From NCBI GenBank assembly GCA_035352635.1, contig DAOPYA010000023.1:1-50561 (forward strand): a DNA stretch of 50,561 bases. Reading direction: 5' to 3'. The notes beneath the pieces are model-generated. The model saw only the letters and a list, made by a program, of their open reading frames with translations. It was not told where the DNA came from and ran no database searches. This stretch comes from Rifleibacterium sp035352635. Its GTDB lineage: Bacteria > Muiribacteriota > Ozemobacteria > Ozemobacterales > Ozemobacteraceae. Shown here piece after piece: positions 8,755 to 16,871 of this stretch (position 1 is the stretch's first letter; each line of letters starts with the position of its first letter). A program made the translations under genes and the position numbers.

Positions 8755-11055
8755 TCAACCTCCGGAGCAGTTGCTGCTTTTGTTCGGGCAGGCGCTGCAG
8801 CTGGTGCAGGTTTTGCATTTGCGACCAACAAAAGCGTTAAGCAGGCAGCGTAGCAGATACCAGCCAGCGCCGCAAGCGGCCAGTATGATAGTGATTGTCT
8901 CAACAGCTGATGTCTGACTGTTAATGGTTTCGCCAATTTTTAGAGCGGCATAGCTGACCAGGTAAGCAATCGCAAGGTAGACCAGCATTGCCAGGGCAGT
9001 GAATCTGGTCGAACCGCTTTCCCGCCATACGACCCCAAGAGTTGCGATACAGGGTATATAGAGCAGGGTGAACAACATAAAAACAAAGGCTACCAATGGC
9101 GTCATGCCGGTTTTTCGCATGCCGACCCCGAGATCGTCGTCGTATGGCAGATAGAGAACCGTGAGCGTTGAGACCACCGATTCCTTGGCAAGAAAGCCCG
9201 GAATCAGCGAGACGGTTTCGCGCCAGCTGAATCCAAGCGGTGCCATAACCGGGTGCAGAAATTTGCCGATGCGGGCCATGTAGCGGCCCTCCATCTGCTC
9301 GATTTCGCGACGGTGCTGCAGGGCTGCTATCTGGCCGGCAGTTGTGGCGCCCGCCGGTTGACTGTTCAGCACCGCAAGTTCGGCCTGGTAATCGAAGCTG
9401 AGGGGCACTTCACGCGGAAACACCGAGAGAACCCAGATCAAAATTGCGCCGGCCAGGATGACGGTGCCGGCTTTTTCGATGAAATGCATCGCCTTTTCGT
9501 GCAGCATGTGCAGAACGCTTGCGGGGGTTGGCAGGCGATAGGGGGGCATTTCGAGCAGAAAAGGGCTGTTGTCTGATGACCTGAAAAGAATACTGGTCAG
9601 ATGACCCAGAAAAACCAGCACAATGAGATTGACAAAAAACAGACTGAACATCCAGATACTTGGGTTTTCAGGAAAAAAAGTGCCACACAGCAAGACCAGA
9701 ACCGGCAATCGGGCTGCACAGGTGACCAGCGGTATGAGCAGCATGGTCAGCAAACGCTGAAAACGGTTGTCGATAATGCGGGTTGCCAGTACCGCCGGCA
9801 CGTTGCATCCCAGACCCATGATCATGGGTATAAAAGCCCGGCCGTGCAGGCCGATGCCGTTCATTATCCGATCCATTATAAAAGCGGCGCGTGACATGTA
9901 GCCAGAATCTTCGAGAATGGCGATCCAGAAGAAAAGTATCAGAATATTTGGAATGAACACCAGAACCCCACCAACCCCGTGAATGATGCCTTCGGTTATT
10001 AATTCGCGCAATAATCCGGGTTGCAGATGGGCTTTAACAAAATCGCCGGCCCAATCGAGCAGTGCGTGCATCCAGCCCATGGGTATTTCGCCGAGCGAAA
10101 AAGTGGTATAAAAAACCCAGGCCATCAGCAGGGCAAAAATGGGCAGAGCGAGAAAGCGGTGAGTCATCAGGCCGTCGAGTTTTTCCTGCCAGGCCGGGAT
10201 GTTCTTGCCAGGTATCTGGGCGCAGGCAGCGATAAGTTTTTCAATGCGGCGATAGCGATCAGAAGCAAGTTCGCAGGCGAGGTCGATGACCTTTAACGGT
10301 TTTTCGCGGCCGATGCTGAGCTGAGTGGCCAGGCGGCGGCGAATGTCCTGAACTTCGGGGGAAGATTCGAGCGGCTTCAGGCTGATCAATTCGCGCAAAG
10401 CGTCATATTTCTGCAGCGGGGTTGCGTTTTCCCATCTGAGGTTTTGCCTGACAAGCACTTCATCGGCGGCAGTTTTCCAGGTTTCGGGCAGGGCAAGAAG
10501 ATTGGCGCAACAATCGGCTGCCAGTGAATCCGGGCGGGCAAGGTGCTCGATCAGCGAGTTAACGCCTTCGCCAGTTCGGGCGACTGTCGGAAAAGCATGC
10601 AGAGCAGTAAACGAAGTAAACTTCAGCAAATCGATGCTGCCACCGGCCCGGGTAAAAGAATCGAAGCAGTTCAGACTGATGACCGGGTTGACGCCCAGTT
10701 CAAGCAATTGCGTGGTCAGAAAAAGGTTGCGTTCAAAGTTGGCGATATCGACGACGTTGATGATAACCCCAGAAGCTGCTTCGTCAAGAGTTTTAAGCAC
10801 GACTTCTTCTTCGGGAGTGGCCGGGGTCAAAGAATATGTGCCGGGCAGGTCGTTGATAAGCAGGCTCAGATCACCAACCCGGGTGACACCCTCAATTTTT
10901 TGCACCGTGACACCTGGCCAGTTGCCAACCTGGCGGCGTTCACCGGTGAGGGCATTGAACAGGCTGGTTTTGCCGCAATTCGGGTTGCCCACCAGATAAA
11001 CATTGCGGCTGCTGCCGATATCTGCTTTATCTGACATCTGGTTTGATCTCGACAT
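8755..11055 (-). CDS. feoB: Ferrous iron transport protein B, 766 aa
   Basis: An N-terminal G-protein domain has G1 GNPNCGKTS (23-31), G3 DLPG (69-72) and G4 NCFD (129-132). A helical FeoB_N-type region and a long multi-spanning membrane part with the paired Gate domains follow. FeoB imports Fe2+ across the inner membrane under GTP control. The C-terminus ends in a cysteine-rich tail (CKTCTSCSACPNKSSNCSGG region), similar in position to cysteine motifs in other FeoB proteins; it may bind iron or sense redox. The start at 11055 overlaps feoA by 29 nt; an ATG at 11037 is an alternative, and neither has a strong Shine-Dalgarno. It is the middle gene of feoA-feoB-regulator. Confidence 0.97.
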   Translation of the reverse strand: MSRSNQMSDKADIGSSRNVYLVGNPNCGKTSLFNALTGERRQVGNWPGVTVQKIEGVTRVGDLSLLINDLPGTYSLTPATPEEEVVLKTLDEAASGVIINVVDIANFERNLFLTTQLLELGVNPVISLNCFDSFTRAGGSIDLLKFTSFTALHAFPTVARTGEGVNSLIEHLARPDSLAADCCANLLALPETWKTAADEVLVRQNLRWENATPLQKYDALRELISLKPLESSPEVQDIRRRLATQLSIGREKPLKVIDLACELASDRYRRIEKLIAACAQIPGKNIPAWQEKLDGLMTHRFLALPIFALLMAWVFYTTFSLGEIPMGWMHALLDWAGDFVKAHLQPGLLRELITEGIIHGVGGVLVFIPNILILFFWIAILEDSGYMSRAAFIMDRIMNGIGLHGRAFIPMIMGLGCNVPAVLATRIIDNRFQRLLTMLLIPLVTCAARLPVLVLLCGTFFPENPSIWMFSLFFVNLIVLVFLGHLTSILFRSSDNSPFLLEMPPYRLPTPASVLHMLHEKAMHFIEKAGTVILAGAILIWVLSVFPREVPLSFDYQAELAVLNSQPAGATTAGQIAALQHRREIEQMEGRYMARIGKFLHPVMAPLGFSWRETVSLIPGFLAKESVVSTLTVLYLPYDDDLGVGMRKTGMTPLVAFVFMLFTLLYIPCIATLGVVWRESGSTRFTALAMLVYLAIAYLVSYAALKIGETINSQTSAVETITIILAACGAGWYLLRCLLNAFVGRKCKTCTSCSACPNKSSNCSGG

Positions 11056-11278
11056 TGATCAATGATGATTCAGAGCGGCGCAGACCGACCTGGTAACCGC
11101 GAATTTCATAAGTGGTCGGGTCGCCCATTGGCGCCCGCTTTATGGCTCTGATTACCGTGCCCGGCACGAAGCCCATGTCGAGAAGGCGTCGGGCGGTGGG
11201 TGAAAGTGCGTCTATGTCGCGAATAGTGCCAATGCTGCCTTCGGGCAGATCGGCAAGACTTGAAGTTGTTCTGACCAT
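11027..11278 (-). CDS. feoA: Ferrous iron transport protein A, 83 aa
   Basis: This is a small SH3-like domain protein. The FeoA pattern is clear: PEGSIGTIRDI, then the LLDMGFVPGTVI motif, an APMGDPTTYEIRGYQVGLRR core and a basic C-terminus. FeoA is a cytoplasmic accessory that associates with FeoB and is needed for full ferrous iron uptake. It is the first gene of the operon, overlaps feoB by 29 nt, and begins 18 bp from a pair of palindromic operator sites. Length is typical for the family. Confidence 0.96.
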   Translation of the reverse strand: MVRTTSSLADLPEGSIGTIRDIDALSPTARRLLDMGFVPGTVIRAIKRAPMGDPTTYEIRGYQVGLRRSESSLINVEIKPDVR

Positions 11279-11296
11279 TAGCCGCCTCGCAATAAA

Positions 11297-11329
11297 TTAG
11301 ATTTGTCTAACAAATTTAGATTAGTCTAA
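11297..11329. promoter_or_regulatory. Two tandem palindromic operators upstream of feoA
   Basis: TTAGA-TTTG-TCTAA (11297-11310) and TTAGA-TTAG-TCTAA (11316-11329) are two 14-bp inverted repeats whose centres are 19 bp apart. They resemble the TTAGG-type half sites known for DtxR-family repressors. Their place just before feoA, in an operon that ends with a DtxR-type gene, makes autoregulation by iron the natural inference. Confidence 0.8.
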
Positions 11330-11433
11330 CTTTAGCGCTTTGTCAATAAAAATTTGACAATGAACCTTTGCACTCTGGCGCCACAAAGCACGGGTTCAAT
11401 CAGGTGAAGATAAAGCCCGCTATTGGGCAGCAG

Positions 11434-12945
11434 TTATTTGTCGGCAATCGATGCCGAGACGGCACGTTCGCTCGCCCAGCCCTTGATGAACTTGATCTGC
11501 TCAGACATGGTGCGTGATAACGGCACGGTGCTGCGAATGATCGTGTAAAGGTCATCTTGTGAGAGTGGGGTGCCACGGTGAAAGGCTTCAATCATGGCGG
11601 CTTCAACGACGTGTTCGATTTCGGCGCCGTTCCAGAATTCTGTGGCAACGCTGAGCAGGGGCAGGTCGAATTCATCAAGGCAGTTACCACGGCGGCTAAG
11701 GTGAACTTTGAAAATCTGTTCGCGTTCGCTGTCATTGGGCAGGTCGATGAAAAAGACCTGGTCAAAGCGGCCTTTTCGAATGATTTCAGCTGGCAGCAGG
11801 TCGATGCGGTTGGCAGTTGCCGCCACAAAGACGTCGGCTGACTTTTCCTGCATCCAGGTCAGAAAGGCCGAAAAAATGTGCGAGCCGGTGCCACCGTCTT
11901 TCGCTGTGTTGCTGCTGATACCGCCTTCGATTTCGTCGATCCAGAGAATGGCCGGAGCAACTCCCTCGATGTTTTTGATCGCACGGTGAAAAGTGCCTTC
12001 AGGAGTTCCATAATTGCCCGAATAAACCTTGTTCATGTCGAGCCTGAAAAGCGGCAGGCCCCAGAGAGCGCTGATTGCCTTAACCGACAGAGATTTGCCG
12101 CAGCCTGAAATGCCCATCATCAAAAGACCGCGGGGTGGGCGAATGCCAGCCAGAGCCGCCTCGGGAGTAAAGAGTTTGCGGCGCTTTTCAAGCCATGCCT
12201 TGAGGTTCTCAAGGCCGCCGACATCAGCAATAGACTCGCTGCCTCGCACGTATTCAAGAACCCCGTCTTTGCGTGCCAGTTGCTCTTTTTCGTCGTGCAG
12301 CAGCGGAATAATGTCGCTGCCGATGGTTTTTCGACCCCAGCAGACCTTGTTCAGCGCGTATTTCATCTCGGCGCCGGTAAACCCCTTAAGAGATGCGACA
12401 ATTTGTTCCTGCTGGGTGGCTGAAAGCTCGACTATGGTGCCACGACGTGCCGCGGCCTGCAGATGTTCATCGACCAGTGCGGCTATTTCCTGGGGGTCGG
12501 GAAGCAGGTAATTGATCAGAAAAATATCTTTGCGAAGTTCGGGCGGAACAAAAAATTCTGAACTGGTCAGCAGCAAAAAACGGTTCTGGCCGCGAAAACT
12601 GAAATGAATATTACGGATTCGCCGGCTTATTTCAGGGTCGTCGAGACGACTCGAAAGATCTTTGAAAATGAAAAATCCGGGTTTGTCGATCAGCTGAATC
12701 TGGTCGAGAGCTTCAATGGCATTTAACTGGCTGACGCTGCCCGTGCCAGTATCGCAAAGGCCGGTTTGGAGATCCCAGGTCTGGTAGACGCCACGCCCCT
12801 GAAAGGCACTGGTGTAAAAACTGTTCAGGGTGTTGAGGGTCGCGTCTTCTTCCCAGGTTTCGATGGCGATTACAGGGTAACCGCCGGCGAGCGCGTCACG
12901 AAGTGATTTGATGGCGCTCTGCCGCTGAGGGGCCGCCGCCGTCAT
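11434..12945 (-). CDS. Ycf46-like AAA+ ATPase, 503 aa
   Basis: Residues 1-200 form the N-terminal domain seen in Ycf46-type proteins (GGYPVIAIETWEED at the front). A single AAA module follows: Walker A GISGCGKS (278-285), Walker B ILWIDEIE (333-340), sensor-1 N379 and arginine-finger candidates R390/R393. The second region of homology with FtsH/Cdc48 AAA domains runs to the end. Substrates of bacterial Ycf46 proteins are mostly unknown; an unfoldase or remodelling role is inferred. Its ATG overlaps the stop of the small upstream gene (ATGA), so the two are translationally coupled. The 88 bp between its stop and the feo control region show nothing recognisable. Confidence 0.88.
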   Translation of the reverse strand: MTAAAPQRQSAIKSLRDALAGGYPVIAIETWEEDATLNTLNSFYTSAFQGRGVYQTWDLQTGLCDTGTGSVSQLNAIEALDQIQLIDKPGFFIFKDLSSRLDDPEISRRIRNIHFSFRGQNRFLLLTSSEFFVPPELRKDIFLINYLLPDPQEIAALVDEHLQAAARRGTIVELSATQQEQIVASLKGFTGAEMKYALNKVCWGRKTIGSDIIPLLHDEKEQLARKDGVLEYVRGSESIADVGGLENLKAWLEKRRKLFTPEAALAGIRPPRGLLMMGISGCGKSLSVKAISALWGLPLFRLDMNKVYSGNYGTPEGTFHRAIKNIEGVAPAILWIDEIEGGISSNTAKDGGTGSHIFSAFLTWMQEKSADVFVAATANRIDLLPAEIIRKGRFDQVFFIDLPNDSEREQIFKVHLSRRGNCLDEFDLPLLSVATEFWNGAEIEHVVEAAMIEAFHRGTPLSQDDLYTIIRSTVPLSRTMSEQIKFIKGWASERAVSASIADK

Positions 12946-13151
12946 GGGTTAACGGTACTGTTGACCAGCTGTTCGATGGTTGAGTTAAAAATGGTGTTTT
13001 CGCTGTCCTGAAGGCTGTTCCAGAATTCTTTGTAAAGCTGAATTTCGAACAGGTCACAATGCCCGACCGCGTTGCTGGCAAAATGCTTGTCGAGGTTGGT
13101 ATCGTGGGTAATGGTGGCAGATTTGCACATGCAGATGTCGAGTTCGTCCAT
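12942..13151 (-). CDS. Small protein coupled to the AAA ATPase, 69 aa
   Basis: The frame ends in a TGA that overlaps the ATG of the downstream AAA ATPase by 4 nt, the usual sign of a genuine translationally coupled pair. The product has three N-terminal cysteine/histidine-containing segments (CMCKS, THDTNLDKHF, GHCDLF). A C-terminal acidic half follows (LYKEFWNSLQDSEN). No family is recognised. An AAAGGA lies about 15 nt before the ATG, a longer spacing than usual. It may be an adaptor or partner for the ATPase, but that is inference from linkage only. Confidence 0.6.
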   Translation of the reverse strand: MDELDICMCKSATITHDTNLDKHFASNAVGHCDLFEIQLYKEFWNSLQDSENTIFNSTIEQLVNSTVNP

Positions 13152-13289
13152 AATTATTGCAACATCCTTTAATAAGTAACTGTCTTAATCAGATTATAAA
13201 CCAATTTGCCTTTTGAGCAAGAAAAATTGCTGAAAATTAGCTTTCACCTTAAGCGGCATTCTCGTATATATTCTTGTCAGGAGACACTT

Positions 13290-14219
13290 ATGCGAAAAAA
13301 ACGTCTGCATCTTGCCGTTCAAGGTATTATCCGCTCAGTCAGAGACGAAGCTAAAGAAGTTCAGCACTTTGACAGCAGCCCGCTTCCCGATAAAGATGTT
13401 CTCTACCGTGTCATCAGTGATATTTTCATGCTGCTTTTTCCCGGTTACTTCGGTCATTCGGAAATGTCATTCGATTCTATCGAGATGCGCATTGGCTATC
13501 GGGTTGCGAGGGTTTATGAGGAACTTCGACCCCAGATACACCGTGAACTGATTCACGGTTGCCAGAAAGCCTGCTCCCCATGTGGCAACTGTGAACGGGC
13601 CGCTGAACAACTGGTTTTTCAGTTTCTTGAGTATGTTCCTGAACTGCGCGAAGCACTGAACCTTGATGTAAAGGCCGCTTTCAAGAATGACCCGGCCGCC
13701 GTCGATTTTGACGAGATAATTTTCAGCTACCCAGGCCTGGAGGCTGTGGCTGTGCATCGGGTGGCCCATTTCTTTTACCGCTATGGTCTGCGGTTGATAC
13801 CGCGCATCATGTCAGAATGGGCGCATTCACGCACTGGTGTTGATATTCACCCTGGTGCTACGATTGGCCGCAGTTTTTTTATCGACCATGGAACCGGTGT
13901 TGTTATCGGTGAGACGACGGTGATTGGCAACGATGTGACCCTCTATCAGGGCGTGACCCTTGGGGCCTTGAATTTTCCACGCGATAAAAATGGCAAAATT
14001 ATCCGCGCTGCCCGCCGACACCCGACCATCGGTGATTCTGTGGTTATTTATGCCGGCGCCACCATTCTCGGTGGCGAGACCATTATTGGCGAAAATTCAG
14101 TTATCGGCGGTAATGTCTGGCTGACCGAGTCAGTACCTGCTGATACCAAGGTTCTGCTCGACAATTCGCGGCTTAAAATAAGCAACCGCAAGTCGCATGG
14201 TGCTCAGGTCGTCAGTTAG
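13290..14219 (+). CDS. cysE: Serine O-acetyltransferase (EpsC/CysE type), 309 aa
   Basis: An all-helical N-terminal region of about 170 residues is followed by a left-handed beta-helix of hexapeptide repeats. The serine acetyltransferase signature is present: GVDIHPGATIG, IDHGTGVVIGET, LYQGVTLGA, RHPTIGD and GATILGG. The D-H pair in IDHGTG supplies the catalytic acid-histidine arrangement known for CysE. It makes O-acetylserine from serine and acetyl-CoA for cysteine synthesis. The start at 13290 has AGGAG (13279-13283); the longer frame from 13206 lacks one. A CSPCGNC cluster near residue 93 is unusual for CysE and could bind metal. The short intergenic gap (13152-13289) probably holds divergent promoters. 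Confidence 0.93.
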   Translation: MRKKRLHLAVQGIIRSVRDEAKEVQHFDSSPLPDKDVLYRVISDIFMLLFPGYFGHSEMSFDSIEMRIGYRVARVYEELRPQIHRELIHGCQKACSPCGNCERAAEQLVFQFLEYVPELREALNLDVKAAFKNDPAAVDFDEIIFSYPGLEAVAVHRVAHFFYRYGLRLIPRIMSEWAHSRTGVDIHPGATIGRSFFIDHGTGVVIGETTVIGNDVTLYQGVTLGALNFPRDKNGKIIRAARRHPTIGDSVVIYAGATILGGETIIGENSVIGGNVWLTESVPADTKVLLDNSRLKISNRKSHGAQVVS

Positions 14220-14406
14220 CAGAGTTGCGGTTGCTGATAACTGCATGAATACAATTCAATCTGACGGGCCGGGCCGTTGAATCGATTCACCATTGTTTTG
14301 GCATGATTCAGTAATTTTAAAAATATATCCGGCAGTACTATAAACAAAATTGTGATGTTTCCCGATTAGATAGCCAAATTCTGGCTGATTTTAAGGGAAA
14401 CTTTGC

Positions 14407-14739
14407 ATGGTATCGACAAGACGGACTAACCGGGTGCTGCTGCTCTGCGTGGCGGTTGCGGCTATTTTTATGGCAGGTTGTCGCCAGGCCCCTCCCCAGG
14501 ATACCAGATTTTACCAGCGTGAACTCGCGCAGATGAAGCGCGATGAATTACGTGACGCTGCCGAAAAAGCTGCGAAGGCTGCTTCCAATAAAGATGGCTA
14601 CCCATGGCGCGACAAATCGTCGCAGACTTGCCCGCCATGCAATATCAAAGTCACTGAAAAAAAGTTAGCTGAAGAGATCAGATACCTGCACGAAACCGTG
14701 CATGGCAAGACAAAAACCAGGCCGAGACTTCGAGACTGA
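14407..14739 (+). CDS. Small predicted lipoprotein, 110 aa
   Basis: A basic N-terminus, hydrophobic core and lipobox (FMAGC, Cys25) mark it as a lipoprotein. The mature part is a charged helix (ELAQMKRDELRDAAEKAAKAA) followed by a CPPC motif and a second basic helix. No known family. The stop is 2 nt from the start of the next gene, so both are one transcription unit. It may be a membrane partner of the HEAT-repeat protein. The 187-bp gap before it holds AT-rich sequence without a recognisable element. Confidence 0.7.
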   Translation: MVSTRRTNRVLLLCVAVAAIFMAGCRQAPPQDTRFYQRELAQMKRDELRDAAEKAAKAASNKDGYPWRDKSSQTCPPCNIKVTEKKLAEEIRYLHETVHGKTKTRPRLRD

Positions 14740-14741
14740 AA

Positions 14742-16871
14742 ATGTTACATAAACGTGAAAAAAGGGCATTTTGGCTGTTTCTGCTCTGGATGGCAATTAT
14801 GCCGTTCATGCAGTACCATCACCTTGCTGCCCAGGACGACGACCTTATTCTTGACGACGCACCGGTTGCAGACACCGCCGATGTGCCTGCCGGTTCAGAA
14901 CCCTTGCCTGACGCTGCTGCTGCCTCAGCAACCGCAGATGGCGCCGGTGAAGTAGCAGCTTCTGACACCGTCGCCGCCGAACCCGCAGCTGACCAGCCTG
15001 CCGATAGTGCCGATGCCGCAGCCGAACCAGACGCGGCTGGCGAAGGCGAAGGCGAAGGCGAAGAAGCGGCAGCCAAGCCGGCCCTGAGCGCAGACCCGAA
15101 TGTGCTGCTTGGCAAGGTAAATGGTCTTTCCAAGGCAGGCAAGCACCAGGAAGTGATCGCCGAACTCCAGGAATTCGAGGACGCGGTTGTCGAGAATACT
15201 GAGCTGCTGGCAATTTATGTTGAGGCCCTGATAAAAATCGACAAACCTGACTGGAACGTTGTCAATCGCGTGGCAAGAGTTCTCGGGTCCCGTGATAACA
15301 GCAGTTCGCTGGCCAATTACGCCCAGGGTCTTTACTGGGAAAAAAGCAAAAAGCCTGATATGGGCAAAGCCGTTACTTTTTATGGCAAAGCCAGGACGGC
15401 GAAAATACCATACCCCGGCGCTGCCGGAGCCTATTACATCGGGATGCTCAAGAGATTCTGGTATGTTCTGCTTCTCGTGGTCGCTTTGCCCGTCGTCGCT
15501 GTGATACAGAAGAAAAAGAAGCAGAAGGCTGCGCAACTTGTTGAATTGAATCTCGATCTTGCGGGTCAAGGCACGGCAACTGCTGCCAACCCAGAAACCG
15601 CGCCGGCGTCGCCCGATTCTCAACCCGGTGCTGCTGCGGCTGTTTCAGGCCCTGCTGTTGATAAATCGACGCCGACAACTGCTCAGGCCCTCTCTGCTGC
15701 GGTTAAACCTGACGCCCCGTCTGTCGCGGCTGGCGAAGGCGCAACTTCTGAAACTAAGCCAGCGAACCCGGTCACCAAAAAGGTTGTTAAGGTAGTTCGC
15801 AAAGTTAAAACGGTTGCCAGGCCGAAAGATGCTGACGAAGAACCCGAAGAGACCAGAGATTCAGAACCGGCGGCTCCGGCAGTTTATCCACCGAGAAAGC
15901 CGGCGGTGCAACCTGCTGCAGCACCGGTTTATGACAGTATTACCGCCAAGCATCAGGCCGAAATCGAGCGCATTCGTGAACTTACCAGACCTGAAAGGCG
16001 CCCGAGCGTTCAGGCTGACCCTGAACTTGATGTGCTCTGGGGCAATCTGAGTCGCAAAGCTCTGCAGGGGCGAATTGCCCCGCAATATCGTCGTTCTGAT
16101 GCTTATTCGTCGGCGCGAGGCACTGCCGGCAGTTCATCTGGCAGTTATAAAGATGCGGAACCTGATTTTAACACTTCAGATGTTAGCATAGACCTTTCAG
16201 ATGAAGCATTGCGTGATGACCTGATCGGCAAACTCAAAATGCTGGCCATTACCGATGGCGAGCTGCGCGAACTTTTTGCGATGAAGAACGGCGCCCATAT
16301 TCCGCATCTCATCGAATACATCATGACAAGACCAGAACCGCTTCGCCTGGCATTGGTGGCCCGCGAAATCGGTCATTATGGCGACCCTGCCGTTATCGAT
16401 ACTCTTGCCAGCCTTCTCTATCATGACGACGAACGTGTGGCACTCGCAGCAATCAATGGCCTTGAAAACTCTAAAAAACCGGCGGCGGTTCTGCATCTTT
16501 GCCCGTTTCTGCAGGCAGAAACGCCAATTCTGGCCCAGGCGGCTCGTACTGCCCTTCTCGGTTTCGGGGCGGTCAAAATCTTGCAGGCCTTCAAGAACCT
16601 GCCCGACCAGTCTGACGAAAAGATCAAGGTGGGCGGAGTATTTGTGCTGTCGCGTATGAAAGGCAATGCGGTCGAGGAACTGCTCAAAAAAATGCTGCAC
16701 GATGATGCGCTTGAAGTGCGCAGTAAAACCATTCTGGCGATGTCGTATCAGAAAAATCCTGTTTATATTGAGCCGTTACGCGAATTTTTCCGGATCGCAG
16801 CTGAATCAGACAAGGCCATGGCCCGAAAGGCCATCGTTTATCTGCAGGGGTTCGTCAGTCGGGGAAAATGA
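14742..16871 (+). CDS. Membrane-anchored HEAT-repeat protein with low-complexity linkers, 709 aa
   Basis: A signal peptide (first 30 residues) is followed by an Ala/Asp/Glu/Pro-rich linker (about 32-110) and a helical repeat segment (115-225). A membrane span lies at about 236-255 followed by KKKKQK, then a second Ala/Pro/Lys-rich linker (260-400). The C-terminal 200 residues contain repeated helix pairs of the HEAT type (DPAVIDTLASLLYHDDERVALAAINGL, EVRSKTILAMSYQ). The arrangement places the front part outside and the HEAT domain in the cytoplasm. Likely a scaffold; no enzymatic motif. It is convergent with the PP2C gene, with no gap between the two coding regions. Confidence 0.75.
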   Translation: MLHKREKRAFWLFLLWMAIMPFMQYHHLAAQDDDLILDDAPVADTADVPAGSEPLPDAAAASATADGAGEVAASDTVAAEPAADQPADSADAAAEPDAAGEGEGEGEEAAAKPALSADPNVLLGKVNGLSKAGKHQEVIAELQEFEDAVVENTELLAIYVEALIKIDKPDWNVVNRVARVLGSRDNSSSLANYAQGLYWEKSKKPDMGKAVTFYGKARTAKIPYPGAAGAYYIGMLKRFWYVLLLVVALPVVAVIQKKKKQKAAQLVELNLDLAGQGTATAANPETAPASPDSQPGAAAAVSGPAVDKSTPTTAQALSAAVKPDAPSVAAGEGATSETKPANPVTKKVVKVVRKVKTVARPKDADEEPEETRDSEPAAPAVYPPRKPAVQPAAAPVYDSITAKHQAEIERIRELTRPERRPSVQADPELDVLWGNLSRKALQGRIAPQYRRSDAYSSARGTAGSSSGSYKDAEPDFNTSDVSIDLSDEALRDDLIGKLKMLAITDGELRELFAMKNGAHIPHLIEYIMTRPEPLRLALVAREIGHYGDPAVIDTLASLLYHDDERVALAAINGLENSKKPAAVLHLCPFLQAETPILAQAARTALLGFGAVKILQAFKNLPDQSDEKIKVGGVFVLSRMKGNAVEELLKKMLHDDALEVRSKTILAMSYQKNPVYIEPLREFFRIAAESDKAMARKAIVYLQGFVSRGK

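Noticed and set aside
8286..8936. Longer start for the DtxR-type regulator
   Set aside because: The extra 61 residues lie inside feoB in another frame and are Ala-rich; ATG 8753 has a good ribosome site.
13206..13289. Upstream extension of the serine acetyltransferase
   Set aside because: AGGAG precedes ATG 13290 and the extension is not similar to CysE.
14925..15623. Long minus-strand frame opposite the HEAT protein linker
   Set aside because: It arises from the Ala/Glu/Pro low-complexity DNA; composition is that of an antisense shadow.
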